NCBI RefSeq assembly: GCF_014076845.1
Contig: NZ_JACGUT010000082.1
Span: 372,001-436,000 of the forward strand
Direction: 5' to 3'
Origin: Colwellia sp. MB3u-41
GTDB lineage: Bacteria; Pseudomonadota; Gammaproteobacteria; Enterobacterales; Alteromonadaceae
Length of the DNA stretch: 64,000 bases
Shown here: positions 1 to 9,762 of the stretch, in pieces
How positions within the stretch are numbered: the first letter of the stretch is position 1
How the letters are laid out: every line of letters begins with the position of its first letter
Made by a program: the position numbers and the translations under genes
Notes under the pieces: model-generated
Seen by the model: the letters and a program-made list of their open reading frames with translations, nothing else
What the model was told of the DNA's origin: nothing
Databases searched by the model: none

Positions 1-231
1 TAATTGCTTTTTAGGCACATGGCCTGCAACAATGTCATCATCCCCTCCAGTAAAAGGCTGTATTTTGAATAAGTCAGCAGTCGCTGCTTTTGTAGCAAAG
101 TCTTGAACTGCATTATTTAGTTGGGGGTTGATAGCATTTATATTCTGCGTTAGCGTTTGACAGCTAATACTACCAACACAGGTATTTAATACATCAGTAA
201 AAGTAAGTAGAGGAGGCGGAATAGCTCGCAT
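1..231 (-). CDS. N-terminal part of a probable HNH-type nuclease partner (cut by window edge)
   Basis: Reading leftwards from an ATG at 231 gives an open frame of 77 codons to the window edge, beginning MRAIPPPLLTFTDVLN. The ATG lies one base after the stop codon of the AAA ATPase, so the two genes are almost certainly co-translated. The start and the later stretch FTGGDDDIVAGHV resemble the N-terminus of proteins that pair with AAA ATPases and end in an HNH motif. The HNH part would lie outside the window, so the nuclease role is inferred from family memory and context. Confidence 0.6.
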   Translation of the reverse strand, partial: MRAIPPPLLTFTDVLNTCVGSISCQTLTQNINAINPQLNNAVQDFATKAATADLFKIQPFTGGDDDIVAGHVPKKQL

Positions 232-232
232 A

Positions 233-1780
233 TTAATCGGTCTCTCTATTGGCAATTAACGCTCTGAGAATTGCCTGACCTTCAAACCCTATTTGTCCTT
301 TGTATAGGTCTACGATTTCGTCAAAACTTTTGGCTGTTTCAACTGACTCCATTAACAACGCATGAAAGCCCGATTTGGTTACTTCTAAACCGAATACTTC
401 ACGAGTTAAAACACCGACATTTTCTCCAAAAGTTTCATTTTCAGGTCGAAAAGAAACACCTTCATTTCGCGTTCTTTCTAACTTCCAGACACAGCTTTTA
501 GGTACTTCTTGTAATATTACAGGAGAGTGAGTAGCAATAATTGCAACAGCATTTCTGTCTACCAGTAAGTCAGATAGAGCTCTTGTAAATGCTGAAAGTA
601 ATGGAGGATGCAGATGGCTCTCGGGTTCATCAATCAATACCAGAGTTTTTTCTTCAATTGTTTCAATAAGTTTTGTTAATGTAAGCAAAATGATAGTATG
701 CCCTGAACTCATTCGGCTTACTAAATTTAACGCTGATTTCTTAACTTCACTGATTTTTTCCAAACCACCTAAACGGGTGAGATCCATTTCTGCAAAGTTA
801 ATATCAGATTCTAGAGTTTTAATGGCTCGTAGCCATCGTTTTTTCTTAGCATTTAAAGCAAAACAAACAGCTAAGCTGTTAACAAAGTCAGCTCTTATAG
901 CTTCATCACCTTTCAGCTCATTTGAGTTGGGATCACTATTTTTCTTTAACCCAATATAAAAGTAGCAAGTACCCAATGACCTATCTGCTCTGTTTTTAGG
1001 TGGAATAAATGGGTCAAATGCGCTGAAAGAAACAGAAGATATACTACTGAAATAATCTTTAGGAAGCCTTATTTCTTCCCAGTTATTTTGTTTGCTGATC
1101 ATCACGCCAACTTCTTCTTTAGCGGCTGAATCATCAATAACTGTTTTCACTATGTTGTTTAGTAAAGTTGTTTTGCCAACGCCGTTCCGACCAATCAGAA
1201 CATGTATATTGCTAGAAGGTAAGGAGCCAGGGGTTACTTTGAAACTTATATCTATTTGAGCGTTTTTCTCAGTTTGAGCTTTTTTATATGAAAAATCGAA
1301 TTCAGATAACGGCGCTTCACCTTTAATTATTCTAGAGAACTGTCCGTGAATAACTGAAGTGCTTACTGAGCGTAATAGCGATGTTTTAAAAACAGGCTCA
1401 TCAAATGCTATATCAAAACTTTTACTTGAATATGCTATATCATTGAGTTTTTCGAATATTTGATTACCAAGTTCTTCACTAAGTAGGCTTCTAATATTTT
1501 TATAGTACTCTTCGTCTTGGCCTAAACTAAATGCACTTTCATTAAAGTAAGAAAAAGTGTTATCACCTAGCTTCTCCGAAATCCAGCCGCTTTCAAAGCC
1601 GACGATACCGACTTTTACATTCCCAAAATTATGTTTATTGCCATGTTCATCAAAAACAATAAGTGAAAATGCTGTTTTGAAATAGTAGTCATCCCAGTTA
1701 TCTTCACACAAGTAGGCTATCAGATTTCCAGTTTGCGGCGGGTAAGCTTTGTGCTTTATTATTTTAAAAGTTAATTCCAT
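233..1780 (-). CDS. AAA family ATPase of the defence operon (ABC/SMC-like, Septu PtuA-like)
   Basis: A 515-residue ABC-type ATPase. A long N-terminal region of about 180 residues precedes a Walker A motif GRNGVGKT (197-204). A signature-like SRMSSGH follows at 355-361, a Walker B with LIDEPESHLHP at 382-392, and an H-loop ATHSP at 416-420. This set is typical of the AAA_21/OLD-like ATPases that act with a nuclease partner in phage defence (Septu PtuA, retron-linked ATPases) and of ATPases found beside type I restriction genes. It starts 9 bases after the hsdR stop and ends 1 base before the next gene, so it is the fifth member of the operon. It probably senses infection and controls the downstream gene product. 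The exact system is not established. Confidence 0.82.
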   Translation of the reverse strand: MELTFKIIKHKAYPPQTGNLIAYLCEDNWDDYYFKTAFSLIVFDEHGNKHNFGNVKVGIVGFESGWISEKLGDNTFSYFNESAFSLGQDEEYYKNIRSLLSEELGNQIFEKLNDIAYSSKSFDIAFDEPVFKTSLLRSVSTSVIHGQFSRIIKGEAPLSEFDFSYKKAQTEKNAQIDISFKVTPGSLPSSNIHVLIGRNGVGKTTLLNNIVKTVIDDSAAKEEVGVMISKQNNWEEIRLPKDYFSSISSVSFSAFDPFIPPKNRADRSLGTCYFYIGLKKNSDPNSNELKGDEAIRADFVNSLAVCFALNAKKKRWLRAIKTLESDINFAEMDLTRLGGLEKISEVKKSALNLVSRMSSGHTIILLTLTKLIETIEEKTLVLIDEPESHLHPPLLSAFTRALSDLLVDRNAVAIIATHSPVILQEVPKSCVWKLERTRNEGVSFRPENETFGENVGVLTREVFGLEVTKSGFHALLMESVETAKSFDEIVDLYKGQIGFEGQAILRALIANRETD

Positions 1781-1789
1781 TTTTTGTAC

Positions 1790-4700
1790 CTAGAATGCTC
1801 CGTATGTACTATTACCAGCACCTTGATAGTTTGCATAAACATGTTGATAAATAACAAGGTTTAAATCAGCTAACTCTTCGTCAGGGTAAGGTGCTTGTGG
1901 TAACCACTCTAGACTATCTTTAATCATGGTTTTAACTTGTGAACTAACCTGTGTGCTTTCACGCCATCGGTCTACTTTCAGTTTTTCAGCTTTAAGTTTT
2001 TCTAACGTTTCTTTTGCTACTTTTTTTACTATTTTTTCGTCAGCCGATTCTAACGTTGGCTTTTTAAGGAGGTCGTAAATGGCCAAAGTCTCTTCATCTA
2101 AACCTTCACGCATTGCCCTTTCTTGCTCAGGGCTCAAATCGTTTTTCATAAAGTCACTCAAGTCATCAAATGCCTTTTGAACTGCTTGAATGTCTTTGCC
2201 TGCGTTATATTCGGCAATAATATTTTTGTATTTCTCGTAAAACTCAAGGCGAATAGGGTTTTCACGAACCATTCTTTCAAGCTGCTTTTCTATCGCTTCT
2301 TGAAGATCAAAAACAACGGCATTTTTCTGTTCAGATTTAGCGAAGGCTTTTCTAAGGCGGTCAAAGTCTAAATTACCTAAATCAACATAATCATCTTCTC
2401 TAACTTCATTTTTTAGTGTGCTAACGCTCATGCTTACTTCTTGCTGAAGTTTACGCATTACTGATGATATATCCGCAGATTTAGTTTTTTGATTAAGCTG
2501 AGTATAAATAGCTTCTATAGCGTTATAGCGAGGAATAAATTGCTTAACAATTTCCTCTGGATAAAGCGCTTTGTATTTGCGCATGACTTCACGAGCGGCC
2601 ACTTCAAATTGAGTTCGTGTTGTTTCATTTAAACTCACTGCATTTGCCGCTTTGCCTAATGAAGTTAAACGCTCCATAGCTGTTTTGGCGTTAACAAGAT
2701 CATCAAGGTTAAAGTCAACTTCAGATAAAAAATTAGTAACAGCGAGAATTGCAGCGTCTAGTTCATCGGCCATTCCTTCTAACTTTTCAATAGGGTTAGT
2801 TGGTTTTTCTTCGCCACCATTACCTTTACCACCTGGTGAAGTCGGTTTATCTCCTTCACCATATACAGAATAGGCTTTTTCTAATTGGGTATACACATTG
2901 CCGTAATCAACAATTAAACCGTTTTCTTTTTCATCGTCATATACTCGGTTGGCACGAGCAATAGTTTGCATCAAAGTATGCCCCTGAATAGGCTTATCTA
3001 AGTAAACTGTAGACACACAAGGCGCATCAAAGCCGGTGATCCACATGGCGCAAACTATGGCTAAACGGAATGGGTTATCTTCGTCTTTAAATTCAGTTTC
3101 AAGATCTCGTTCAACCATTTTTTTACGGTGTATTTGTATATCTAAATCTAGCCCTTTAAACTTTTTAACTTCATTTTGCTCGCTACTTACCACAACACAA
3201 ACTTCGGTTTCTTCAACACGAGCTAAGTGTTTTTTAATAGTAAGCTCTTCTTGTTGATCGCTAGCATCTTCAATACGTTGCTTTAACTCTTTAATGTATT
3301 CGGGCCAATAACCCATCACTAACTCATACATGCGAACCGCAGTAGGCTTATCAAGTGCCACAAACATAGCTTTACCTTGATAACCTCGTTCGTTAAAGTG
3401 CCAAACTAAGTCTTTGGCTATTTTATCAAGGCGATCATCTGAGGTAAGAATAGGGTAATCTCTAGCAAATTCCCGTCTAAGCTTAGCTATTTGGTCGGTA
3501 TCTAAATCTTCATCATTGATGATTTCTGCCATGCGTGCGTCTAAATCTGGGTTTTTAATATCCAGTTTTTCACCACGATTTAAATAGCGTAATGGTAGTG
3601 TTGCACCATCATCCATCGCTTTTTTAAAGTCATAGACAGATACATAACCACCGAAAATCTTTTTAGTAAGCTCTACTTCATCATCAATAAGTGGTGTGCC
3701 GGTACAGCCAAGGAAAGACGCATTAGGAATGGCTTTAAAACGCATATTTTGAGCGTATGTACCGCCTTGAGTCCTATGAGCCTCGTCTGAAATAACAATA
3801 ATATTGTCTCTTTCAGTGATCAGCGGATATTCGGTTTCTTTTTTCTTATCAATAGCGAACTTATGGATCAGCGTAAACACATACCGATGATTTTCACTGA
3901 GTAATTCACGTAAATGAGTCCGGCTCTTAGCTCGCATATTTTCTTCGGTCAATGCGCCACAGCCAGTAAAGGTATCATAAAGCTGATTTTCTAACTCGGT
4001 ACGGTCAACCACAATTAAGAAGGTGTAGCTTTTGCCAAACTTACGTAATATTTTTTGGCAAATGAATACCATAGAGTAAGATTTACCGGAGCCTTGAGTG
4101 TGCCAAAAAACGCCCAATTTACCTTTTAGGTCATTGATGTTTTTAGCTTGCTCTACCACTTTATTTACACCAATAAATTGGTGGTTTTTCGCCATGATTT
4201 TAACAACATCATCGCCTTCACCATCGAACAGTAAAAAGTTTTCAAATAAATCGAGTAATCGATGTTTTTCACATGTGCCACGCAAAATGGTGTCTAGGCT
4301 TACTTCACCTTTGTCATCTTCTTCAATACGCTTCCATTCAATAAAGAACTTATAAGGGCTGGTTATTGTTCCTACGCTAGAAGCTGTACCATTACTTAAA
4401 ATGATAAAGGCATTGCTATGTAGCACTTCAGGAATGGTATCTTTATAATCGGTAAGGTTATCTTCATATGCATTTCGCAAGTCGGTGTGGTGGCCTTTAA
4501 GCTCAAAAAACACCAGCGGAATACCATTAACAAATCCAACAATATCTGGGCGGCGGTTATAAAGCTTACCGACTACTTCAAATTGCCTAACCGCGAGAAA
4601 ATGGTTTTCTGTTGGTTTATTAAAGTTGAATACTTTAAGGCGTTTCTTTTGCAGTTTGCCTTTATCGTCCTGATAGCTAACTTGCACACCCTTAGTTAAT

Positions 4701-5005
4701 AGCTCGTGCTTGGCTTTATTAATTGCGCCTAAGCTTTTATCTGCTTCAACTTGGGTTATTTGGTCAATGGCGTTTTGATAAGCCATATCAGGTAGTTCGG
4801 GGTTTAACTTAACAAGCGCTTTTTTGAGGTAACGAACGAGTATTACTTCTGATTTATTGGCACGGCCAAGCAAACCGTCGCTGCGGTCAGCCTGTTCCGA
4901 TAATATTTCTTTATGCCAAGCGGTTTCAACTTGCCATTGCAAGTCGAGCAATACCTCTTCACTGGCTGCTTCTACTAAACCATCTTCAGAATACTCATAG
5001 CTCAT
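1790..5005 (-). CDS. hsdR: Type I restriction enzyme, restriction/translocase subunit HsdR
   Basis: At 1071 residues this has the usual HsdR length and layout. An N-terminal PD-(D/E)xK nuclease has D154 (RRPDIVGF) and E168-x-K170 (FFELKG). A superfamily 2 translocase follows, with Walker A TQGSGKS at 303-309 and DEAH at 407-410. A long helical C-terminus should dock on the methylase. HsdR cuts unmodified DNA after ATP-driven translocation, as R2M2S complexes. It lies 67 bases downstream of hsdS in the same direction. The nuclease and helicase residues I can see are intact, so the enzyme looks active. Confidence 0.96.
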   Translation of the reverse strand: MSYEYSEDGLVEAASEEVLLDLQWQVETAWHKEILSEQADRSDGLLGRANKSEVILVRYLKKALVKLNPELPDMAYQNAIDQITQVEADKSLGAINKAKHELLTKGVQVSYQDDKGKLQKKRLKVFNFNKPTENHFLAVRQFEVVGKLYNRRPDIVGFVNGIPLVFFELKGHHTDLRNAYEDNLTDYKDTIPEVLHSNAFIILSNGTASSVGTITSPYKFFIEWKRIEEDDKGEVSLDTILRGTCEKHRLLDLFENFLLFDGEGDDVVKIMAKNHQFIGVNKVVEQAKNINDLKGKLGVFWHTQGSGKSYSMVFICQKILRKFGKSYTFLIVVDRTELENQLYDTFTGCGALTEENMRAKSRTHLRELLSENHRYVFTLIHKFAIDKKKETEYPLITERDNIIVISDEAHRTQGGTYAQNMRFKAIPNASFLGCTGTPLIDDEVELTKKIFGGYVSVYDFKKAMDDGATLPLRYLNRGEKLDIKNPDLDARMAEIINDEDLDTDQIAKLRREFARDYPILTSDDRLDKIAKDLVWHFNERGYQGKAMFVALDKPTAVRMYELVMGYWPEYIKELKQRIEDASDQQEELTIKKHLARVEETEVCVVVSSEQNEVKKFKGLDLDIQIHRKKMVERDLETEFKDEDNPFRLAIVCAMWITGFDAPCVSTVYLDKPIQGHTLMQTIARANRVYDDEKENGLIVDYGNVYTQLEKAYSVYGEGDKPTSPGGKGNGGEEKPTNPIEKLEGMADELDAAILAVTNFLSEVDFNLDDLVNAKTAMERLTSLGKAANAVSLNETTRTQFEVAAREVMRKYKALYPEEIVKQFIPRYNAIEAIYTQLNQKTKSADISSVMRKLQQEVSMSVSTLKNEVREDDYVDLGNLDFDRLRKAFAKSEQKNAVVFDLQEAIEKQLERMVRENPIRLEFYEKYKNIIAEYNAGKDIQAVQKAFDDLSDFMKNDLSPEQERAMREGLDEETLAIYDLLKKPTLESADEKIVKKVAKETLEKLKAEKLKVDRWRESTQVSSQVKTMIKDSLEWLPQAPYPDEELADLNLVIYQHVYANYQGAGNSTYGAF

Positions 5006-5072
5006 TTATTGATACTCCATTCAATATGCTTTTCTATTGTTTTAGTGCTTTTTATTCTTTAGTTTTTATTTA

Positions 5073-6413
5073 TTAGGCATCTTCTTGCTGTTCGACTCGT
5101 TGTAACATAGCCTCTGGTAGCTCAGCTTGTTCGATATCAATCATGCCCGTCATTAATCTTGGAAGAAGGATATCTCTAGCTTCTTTCGATAACTTAACTT
5201 GCTTCGCTAAAACCGATATTTGCTGAGTTGTATTGTTACTGAGTATGTAAAATTCTTCTAAGAGCTGTTCGTTAGGGATATTTACATTTTGAAATTTCAA
5301 GAACGCTGTCCAATTATAATTTACTATATTGCTTGCACTTCTAATCTCAAAAACTTCAGATGCCTTACTTTTTCTGAGAAACCTCAAGAAATAGAATAAA
5401 AAGTGACTAACTTTAATTGATGTTGGTCGGGCTAATTTACAAAAACTGGCACACATTACATCTTCATCAAATAAAGACAGGAGCTCTTCAGTCATTAAAG
5501 ATGTTTTAGCAACTCCTTCGTGATGGCTTCCGCCTGAAACTTCAAAGATAATATCTCCAGCTATTAGCTTCCTTGATGCTAAGTTTGATTTTTTGTGCCA
5601 CCTCAAAGGGACATTTTTGGTATCTCCTGTCGGTAATCCGTTAAAGTCAGTACCTCTAATTACGTATGCAGACTCAGAAAATTCCTTTGAAATTTCTTCA
5701 TCACCCCATCCGCCTCCAATTTCATGATCTATGTAGTGGCCAAGATTGTTTGTAAGCCAACCTTCTGGTAGTCCTGTTACTTCATCAAAAACAGCACCTT
5801 CATGGCCGGGGAATTTCATGCGAACAAACCATTCGTCGTAAGTAATTTGCGCCATTTCTTCTAAAAATTTAATGCGTTTCAGGTTGTTTTCAATGAGGTC
5901 GTCGTAAGTCTCCAGAACAGCCGCTATTTTCAGTCTGCTCTTTTTATTGGGCCGGTGGAACTTATATTTTCTAATATCCGGTCCGCTGATATGCGGAACG
6001 TTAACGCCTGTTGTAATGGTATCTATGTACTGCAGGAAAGCAGGGCTTGCAATTACATACCTTAGAAATATTTGGTCGTCAGGATCTTTTGCTCTTAATC
6101 TAGCAACTCGCTGTACCAATAGAGATTTAGGGTCATTTTTGTTTATCCAAAAGTACTTTAATTGACCGCCCACTATTGGACGATCCATGGCTAGTAACAC
6201 ATCGTCAGTTCCTAGCTGGTATCTTGAAAACTTTTCAAAATCATCTGCATTCCACCATGGGCCATCATCCCATTTTATTTCTCTGTGACCTAAGTTACTT
6301 CCTTTAACCAAAAAAACATCCGTACTATCATCAGAGAATTGTTCACTCTTGAAAGCAAACCCAGAGTCTACAATGCAAAAATCACCTAATTCTATTGGAA
6401 CTAACTGAGTCAT
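5073..6413 (-). CDS. hsdS: Type I restriction enzyme, specificity subunit HsdS
   Basis: 446 residues with the two-half design of HsdS: a first target-recognition domain (about 1-160), a conserved central helix (LKRIKFLEEMAQITYDEWFVR, around 178-198), a second recognition domain (about 215-385), and a C-terminal conserved helix region containing LPRLMTGMIDIEQAELP. It chooses the bipartite DNA target for both methylation and cutting. It overlaps hsdM by four bases (ATGA), which ensures co-translation. Both halves look complete. The recognition sequence cannot be read from the protein. Confidence 0.95.
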   Translation of the reverse strand: MTQLVPIELGDFCIVDSGFAFKSEQFSDDSTDVFLVKGSNLGHREIKWDDGPWWNADDFEKFSRYQLGTDDVLLAMDRPIVGGQLKYFWINKNDPKSLLVQRVARLRAKDPDDQIFLRYVIASPAFLQYIDTITTGVNVPHISGPDIRKYKFHRPNKKSRLKIAAVLETYDDLIENNLKRIKFLEEMAQITYDEWFVRMKFPGHEGAVFDEVTGLPEGWLTNNLGHYIDHEIGGGWGDEEISKEFSESAYVIRGTDFNGLPTGDTKNVPLRWHKKSNLASRKLIAGDIIFEVSGGSHHEGVAKTSLMTEELLSLFDEDVMCASFCKLARPTSIKVSHFLFYFLRFLRKSKASEVFEIRSASNIVNYNWTAFLKFQNVNIPNEQLLEEFYILSNNTTQQISVLAKQVKLSKEARDILLPRLMTGMIDIEQAELPEAMLQRVEQQEDA

Positions 6414-8500
6414 AATTGTGTACCTTGAATTAGATTCATTAGTTCATTTGAAGATTGTTGTAAGTTAAGTAGCTCTGACTTAATAGATTTCATGCGTTTC
6501 TCGTAATCAAAGTCGTCATCTACCTGAACACTATAACCAACGTATCTTCCTGGCGTTAAGCTGTAATCGTTTTCTTCAACCTCTTCACGGCTAACTATTT
6601 TGCATAGGCCTTCGATATCTTGGTATTGGTCATTCGGGAAATTTTCTCTTAGTGATTCCCAGTCTTTGATGCGTTGCTTGTAATCGGCAAACTCTTGTTT
6701 AAGCAATGCTTTATGAACGTTTAATGCCGCGTTCAGTGATTTAAGTAAACGGCTATTAGCATCGAATTGTTTTTTAAGCTGCGCATTTTTTTTACTTGAT
6801 TGAGCTTTAGCCGCTTTATCTTCGGCTGTAATGGAGGGACTTTCTTTTATCACTTTCGCTTGCAATTTACAGTCAGCCAAGGCTTTGTCAGACTCTGATT
6901 GGTATTGCTCGATTAGTGTAAATAACGTTTCTATGGGCTGGTTAAAGCGTTCACTCCATGTTTGGCAGGTATCAAAATCACTGTCATCAGCAACGCTAAG
7001 TCGCTCATCTAGCTCACCTGAAATGGAACTGAAATTTAGGTTTGGTTTGTCGCCTTTAAAGTCATCGGCATTGGGTGCTGCTAAAATAGTTTTACACTCT
7101 TTGCGCAATCCGTTGATTTCATTTGCTATATCTTTAGCGAGTGAAATGGCTTCTTGATTATGGATGGTTTGCGCTGAGGCAATAGCTGTTTCATCATTAC
7201 GGTACGATTCCATAATGGCGTTAAAGTTAGTTAACTGCCCTGGTGAATAATCGTTAATGGTGTTGGTGACAACTCGGAAGGTATTACGAGCATCGATCAT
7301 TAAAATTTTGCCTTTGTTCTCTTTTCGCTTACCTTTGTCTAAAAGCCAAACGTGGCACGGTAGCGAACGGGTATAAAAAAAATTGTTGCCTACCGAAACT
7401 ATACAATCAACAGCACCTGTTTCAACCAGTTTTTGACGTATGTTTTTTTCAGTATTGCCTGCATCAGTAGCAGAGCTAGGCATAACAAAACCGGCACGAC
7501 CTTGATCATTTAAATAGTGATAGAAGTATTGAACCCATAAGTAATTTCCATTATCGGCTTTAGGAATGCCAATATCTTTAAATAAACGTACATCCGTCTT
7601 CACGTAGTCTTTATTCTTATCTACTTTCTTGACGTTAAATGGCGGGTTTGCCATAACAAAGTCACACTTGCCCACAAGTGCGTGAGGGTCAGAATAAAAG
7701 CTGTTGCTTTCAATAATTTTACCTTCAATACCATGAATAGCTAAGTTCATTTTTGCTAGGCGGTGGTTGTTCGATTTTAGCTCTGAGCCATAACAAGTAA
7801 TTTTTGAATTAACCGATGCGCCTTGCCCTTTGTCTAACTCTTGTTCTTCAATAAAATGACTGGTTTGTACAAACATACCGCCAGAACCACAGGCTGGATC
7901 ATAAATAATACCGTGATCGGGTTTTATCATATTTACGATAAGTTGTACCAGTGAAGGTGGTGTGAAAAACTCTCCACCTTCTTGCGCACCGGCACCATCC
8001 ATTGAGAACTTCATTAAGAAGAACTCATAAATTCGACCGAAAACATCCCCTTTAATTTTCTTTACGGAATCTTTATTAAATACACGAATGAGTTCGCGTA
8101 ATAGGTCTTCATCGAATTCTTGATAGTTCTTTGGTAATACCCCCAATAAATCGGGGTAAGCTTCTTCAATTAGCTTCATCGCATTGTTAATGCCTTCATC
8201 TAATGATTCTGACTCTGGCAGGTCTGCTAAGTAATCAAACTGTGACTTCTCAGGCAGCATCATTGCACCAGCAGCTAAAAAGTCTTCCTTAGTCGGCGCA
8301 CGTTTGCCACGAGGACCGTCAGGAATATTCGCTTCAATCTGGCCTTTTGCTTGGTCGTATCGGTTTTGAGCATAACGTAGGAGAATTAGGCCAAGAACAG
8401 GATCTTTATATTCAGCCGCAGTAAGTTTTGAGTTTGCACGAAGAGAATTAGCACTATCCCAAAGTTCGGTTTCTAATTGTTTGATTTCTTGTTGGTTCAT
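6410..8500 (-). CDS. hsdM: Type I restriction enzyme, adenine methyltransferase subunit HsdM
   Basis: 696 residues. An N-terminal HsdM helical domain precedes an N6-adenine methyltransferase core with the SAM-binding motif DPACGSGG (201-208) and the catalytic motif NPPF (285-288). The C-terminus is longer than in short HsdM proteins and has a helical region rich in Lys, Gln and Ala (about 520-620) that probably contacts HsdS. With HsdS it methylates the host target to protect it. It is the second gene of the operon, 45 bases after the Mrr-like gene, and overlaps hsdS by 4 bases. Confidence 0.96.
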   Translation of the reverse strand: MNQQEIKQLETELWDSANSLRANSKLTAAEYKDPVLGLILLRYAQNRYDQAKGQIEANIPDGPRGKRAPTKEDFLAAGAMMLPEKSQFDYLADLPESESLDEGINNAMKLIEEAYPDLLGVLPKNYQEFDEDLLRELIRVFNKDSVKKIKGDVFGRIYEFFLMKFSMDGAGAQEGGEFFTPPSLVQLIVNMIKPDHGIIYDPACGSGGMFVQTSHFIEEQELDKGQGASVNSKITCYGSELKSNNHRLAKMNLAIHGIEGKIIESNSFYSDPHALVGKCDFVMANPPFNVKKVDKNKDYVKTDVRLFKDIGIPKADNGNYLWVQYFYHYLNDQGRAGFVMPSSATDAGNTEKNIRQKLVETGAVDCIVSVGNNFFYTRSLPCHVWLLDKGKRKENKGKILMIDARNTFRVVTNTINDYSPGQLTNFNAIMESYRNDETAIASAQTIHNQEAISLAKDIANEINGLRKECKTILAAPNADDFKGDKPNLNFSSISGELDERLSVADDSDFDTCQTWSERFNQPIETLFTLIEQYQSESDKALADCKLQAKVIKESPSITAEDKAAKAQSSKKNAQLKKQFDANSRLLKSLNAALNVHKALLKQEFADYKQRIKDWESLRENFPNDQYQDIEGLCKIVSREEVEENDYSLTPGRYVGYSVQVDDDFDYEKRMKSIKSELLNLQQSSNELMNLIQGTQL

Positions 8501-8545
8501 GTTTATTTAATTCTCTAGATTATTTTATTCAATTTATATTTCGAC

Positions 8546-9469
8546 TTATATTTCAAAAAAATCTTCATCGATTTTCTTCAGGTGCAATACCTGTTCGTCC
8601 CGGCTGCCAATGTTATATCGCAACATGAGTTTGGCCAATTCAGTTCCGTTTATAAGTACTATACGCATACCTAAATCTTTAGCTGTTTGGTTTGCTGATG
8701 GGGTGAAGTCAGACGTAGTAATAAATATCCCCTTCTGTGCTTTTTTAAGATTTAAAGCGCCAAAAAAATCTCTGATATCACCTGAACCAATGTTGTTACC
8801 CTGAGCATAACGTTTAGCTTGAATGTATATCTGATCTACACCTAGCGGGTCTTGATCTATAACACCATCAATACCATTATCACCTGATTTACCTAAAGCG
8901 TGAGCAGCACCTTCACCTGTACCTCCATAACCCATGGCTACAAGAAGCTCTATTAGTAAGTCTTCAAAAAAGGCTGGTGTGACTTTGCGAGTGCGTTCTA
9001 GAATATCTTGTGCTAACGAATCATTGATTGCTTTATATGCAGCTCGAAGAGCTTCATCAGGCGTGACTACATCATCAGCATTATCCTTGTCTACACTGGC
9101 GGTAGATTCGCTGCTTACGTTTTTCTGTTCTTTAAATGCGATGAATTCATCAAACTTCTTTAAATATTTATTATCTATAACAGCATTGGTATCTTGAAGT
9201 GCTTTTGTTCCACGTTCAGTGATAACAAAATGTGCTCGTCGAGTCACTTCTAGCAGACCTGCTTTAGTTAGATAGGTGCGTGCCCAACCGACACGGTTAT
9301 CCAATATGCTTTGCTTACCACTAGGTAGCGTTTCAGTTTTATCCACTTCGGTTAGGTTAAATTTGTCAGCAAGTTCATTGATGACATTACGAAGTTTAAC
9401 TTCATTGCCATTAGCGGCCTGAGCTACCTCAAGAAAGGGACGCATAAATTGTTGGTAATTTGGGATCAT
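8546..9469 (-). CDS. mrr: Mrr-like restriction endonuclease
   Basis: An Mrr_N winged-helix domain (MIPNYQQFMRPFLEVA) is followed by an Mrr_cat PD-(D/E)xK nuclease with FFEDLLIELLVAMGYGG, then SGDNGIDGVI and IYIQAKRY (the D...QxK catalytic set). The start is placed at the ATG at 9469, giving 307 residues, because the family begins at this point and a good ribosome site (AAGGAAG) lies just upstream. An in-frame ATG 26 codons earlier (9547) gives an unlikely extension. Mrr proteins cut methylated DNA. Here it heads the type I operon, so it is either a linked type IV activity or an accessory subunit. Confidence 0.88.
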   Translation of the reverse strand: MIPNYQQFMRPFLEVAQAANGNEVKLRNVINELADKFNLTEVDKTETLPSGKQSILDNRVGWARTYLTKAGLLEVTRRAHFVITERGTKALQDTNAVIDNKYLKKFDEFIAFKEQKNVSSESTASVDKDNADDVVTPDEALRAAYKAINDSLAQDILERTRKVTPAFFEDLLIELLVAMGYGGTGEGAAHALGKSGDNGIDGVIDQDPLGVDQIYIQAKRYAQGNNIGSGDIRDFFGALNLKKAQKGIFITTSDFTPSANQTAKDLGMRIVLINGTELAKLMLRYNIGSRDEQVLHLKKIDEDFFEI

Positions 9470-9762
9470 TATCTTCCTTGATGCTTTTATCTTTAACTTC
9501 TTTTCAAACACACACTCAAAAAGTAAGAAAAGCCTACATTTGTTCAAATAATCGACTATAAGCTATCTGACTGGAACTTATTAATAATAGGCTTCATCTA
9601 TGCAGAGATAATCTACCACAAAGTTATCTTTTATATAGATAATTTAGTTCTACAAAGAGTAATAGTGAACAGTATCGATCTACAGAATTTTTATTTTTCT
9701 CTGTTCCTTAAGCAATATTGACCATATCATATACACACATTTTTGCTGTATTGAATAAATAA
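9470..9762. promoter_or_regulatory. Divergent intergenic region between the defence operon and the 218-residue gene
   Basis: About 290 bases separate the leftward defence operon from the rightward hypothetical gene, so both promoters should lie here. The stretch is very AT-rich, with many possible -10 boxes. I could not single out one promoter or an operator. The boundary between the defence operon and the mobile element probably lies near here. Confidence 0.35.

Noticed and set aside
9470-9547. A longer Mrr-like protein starting at 9547
   Set aside because: The extra 26 residues do not fit the family N-terminus. The ATG at 9469 has the better ribosome site.
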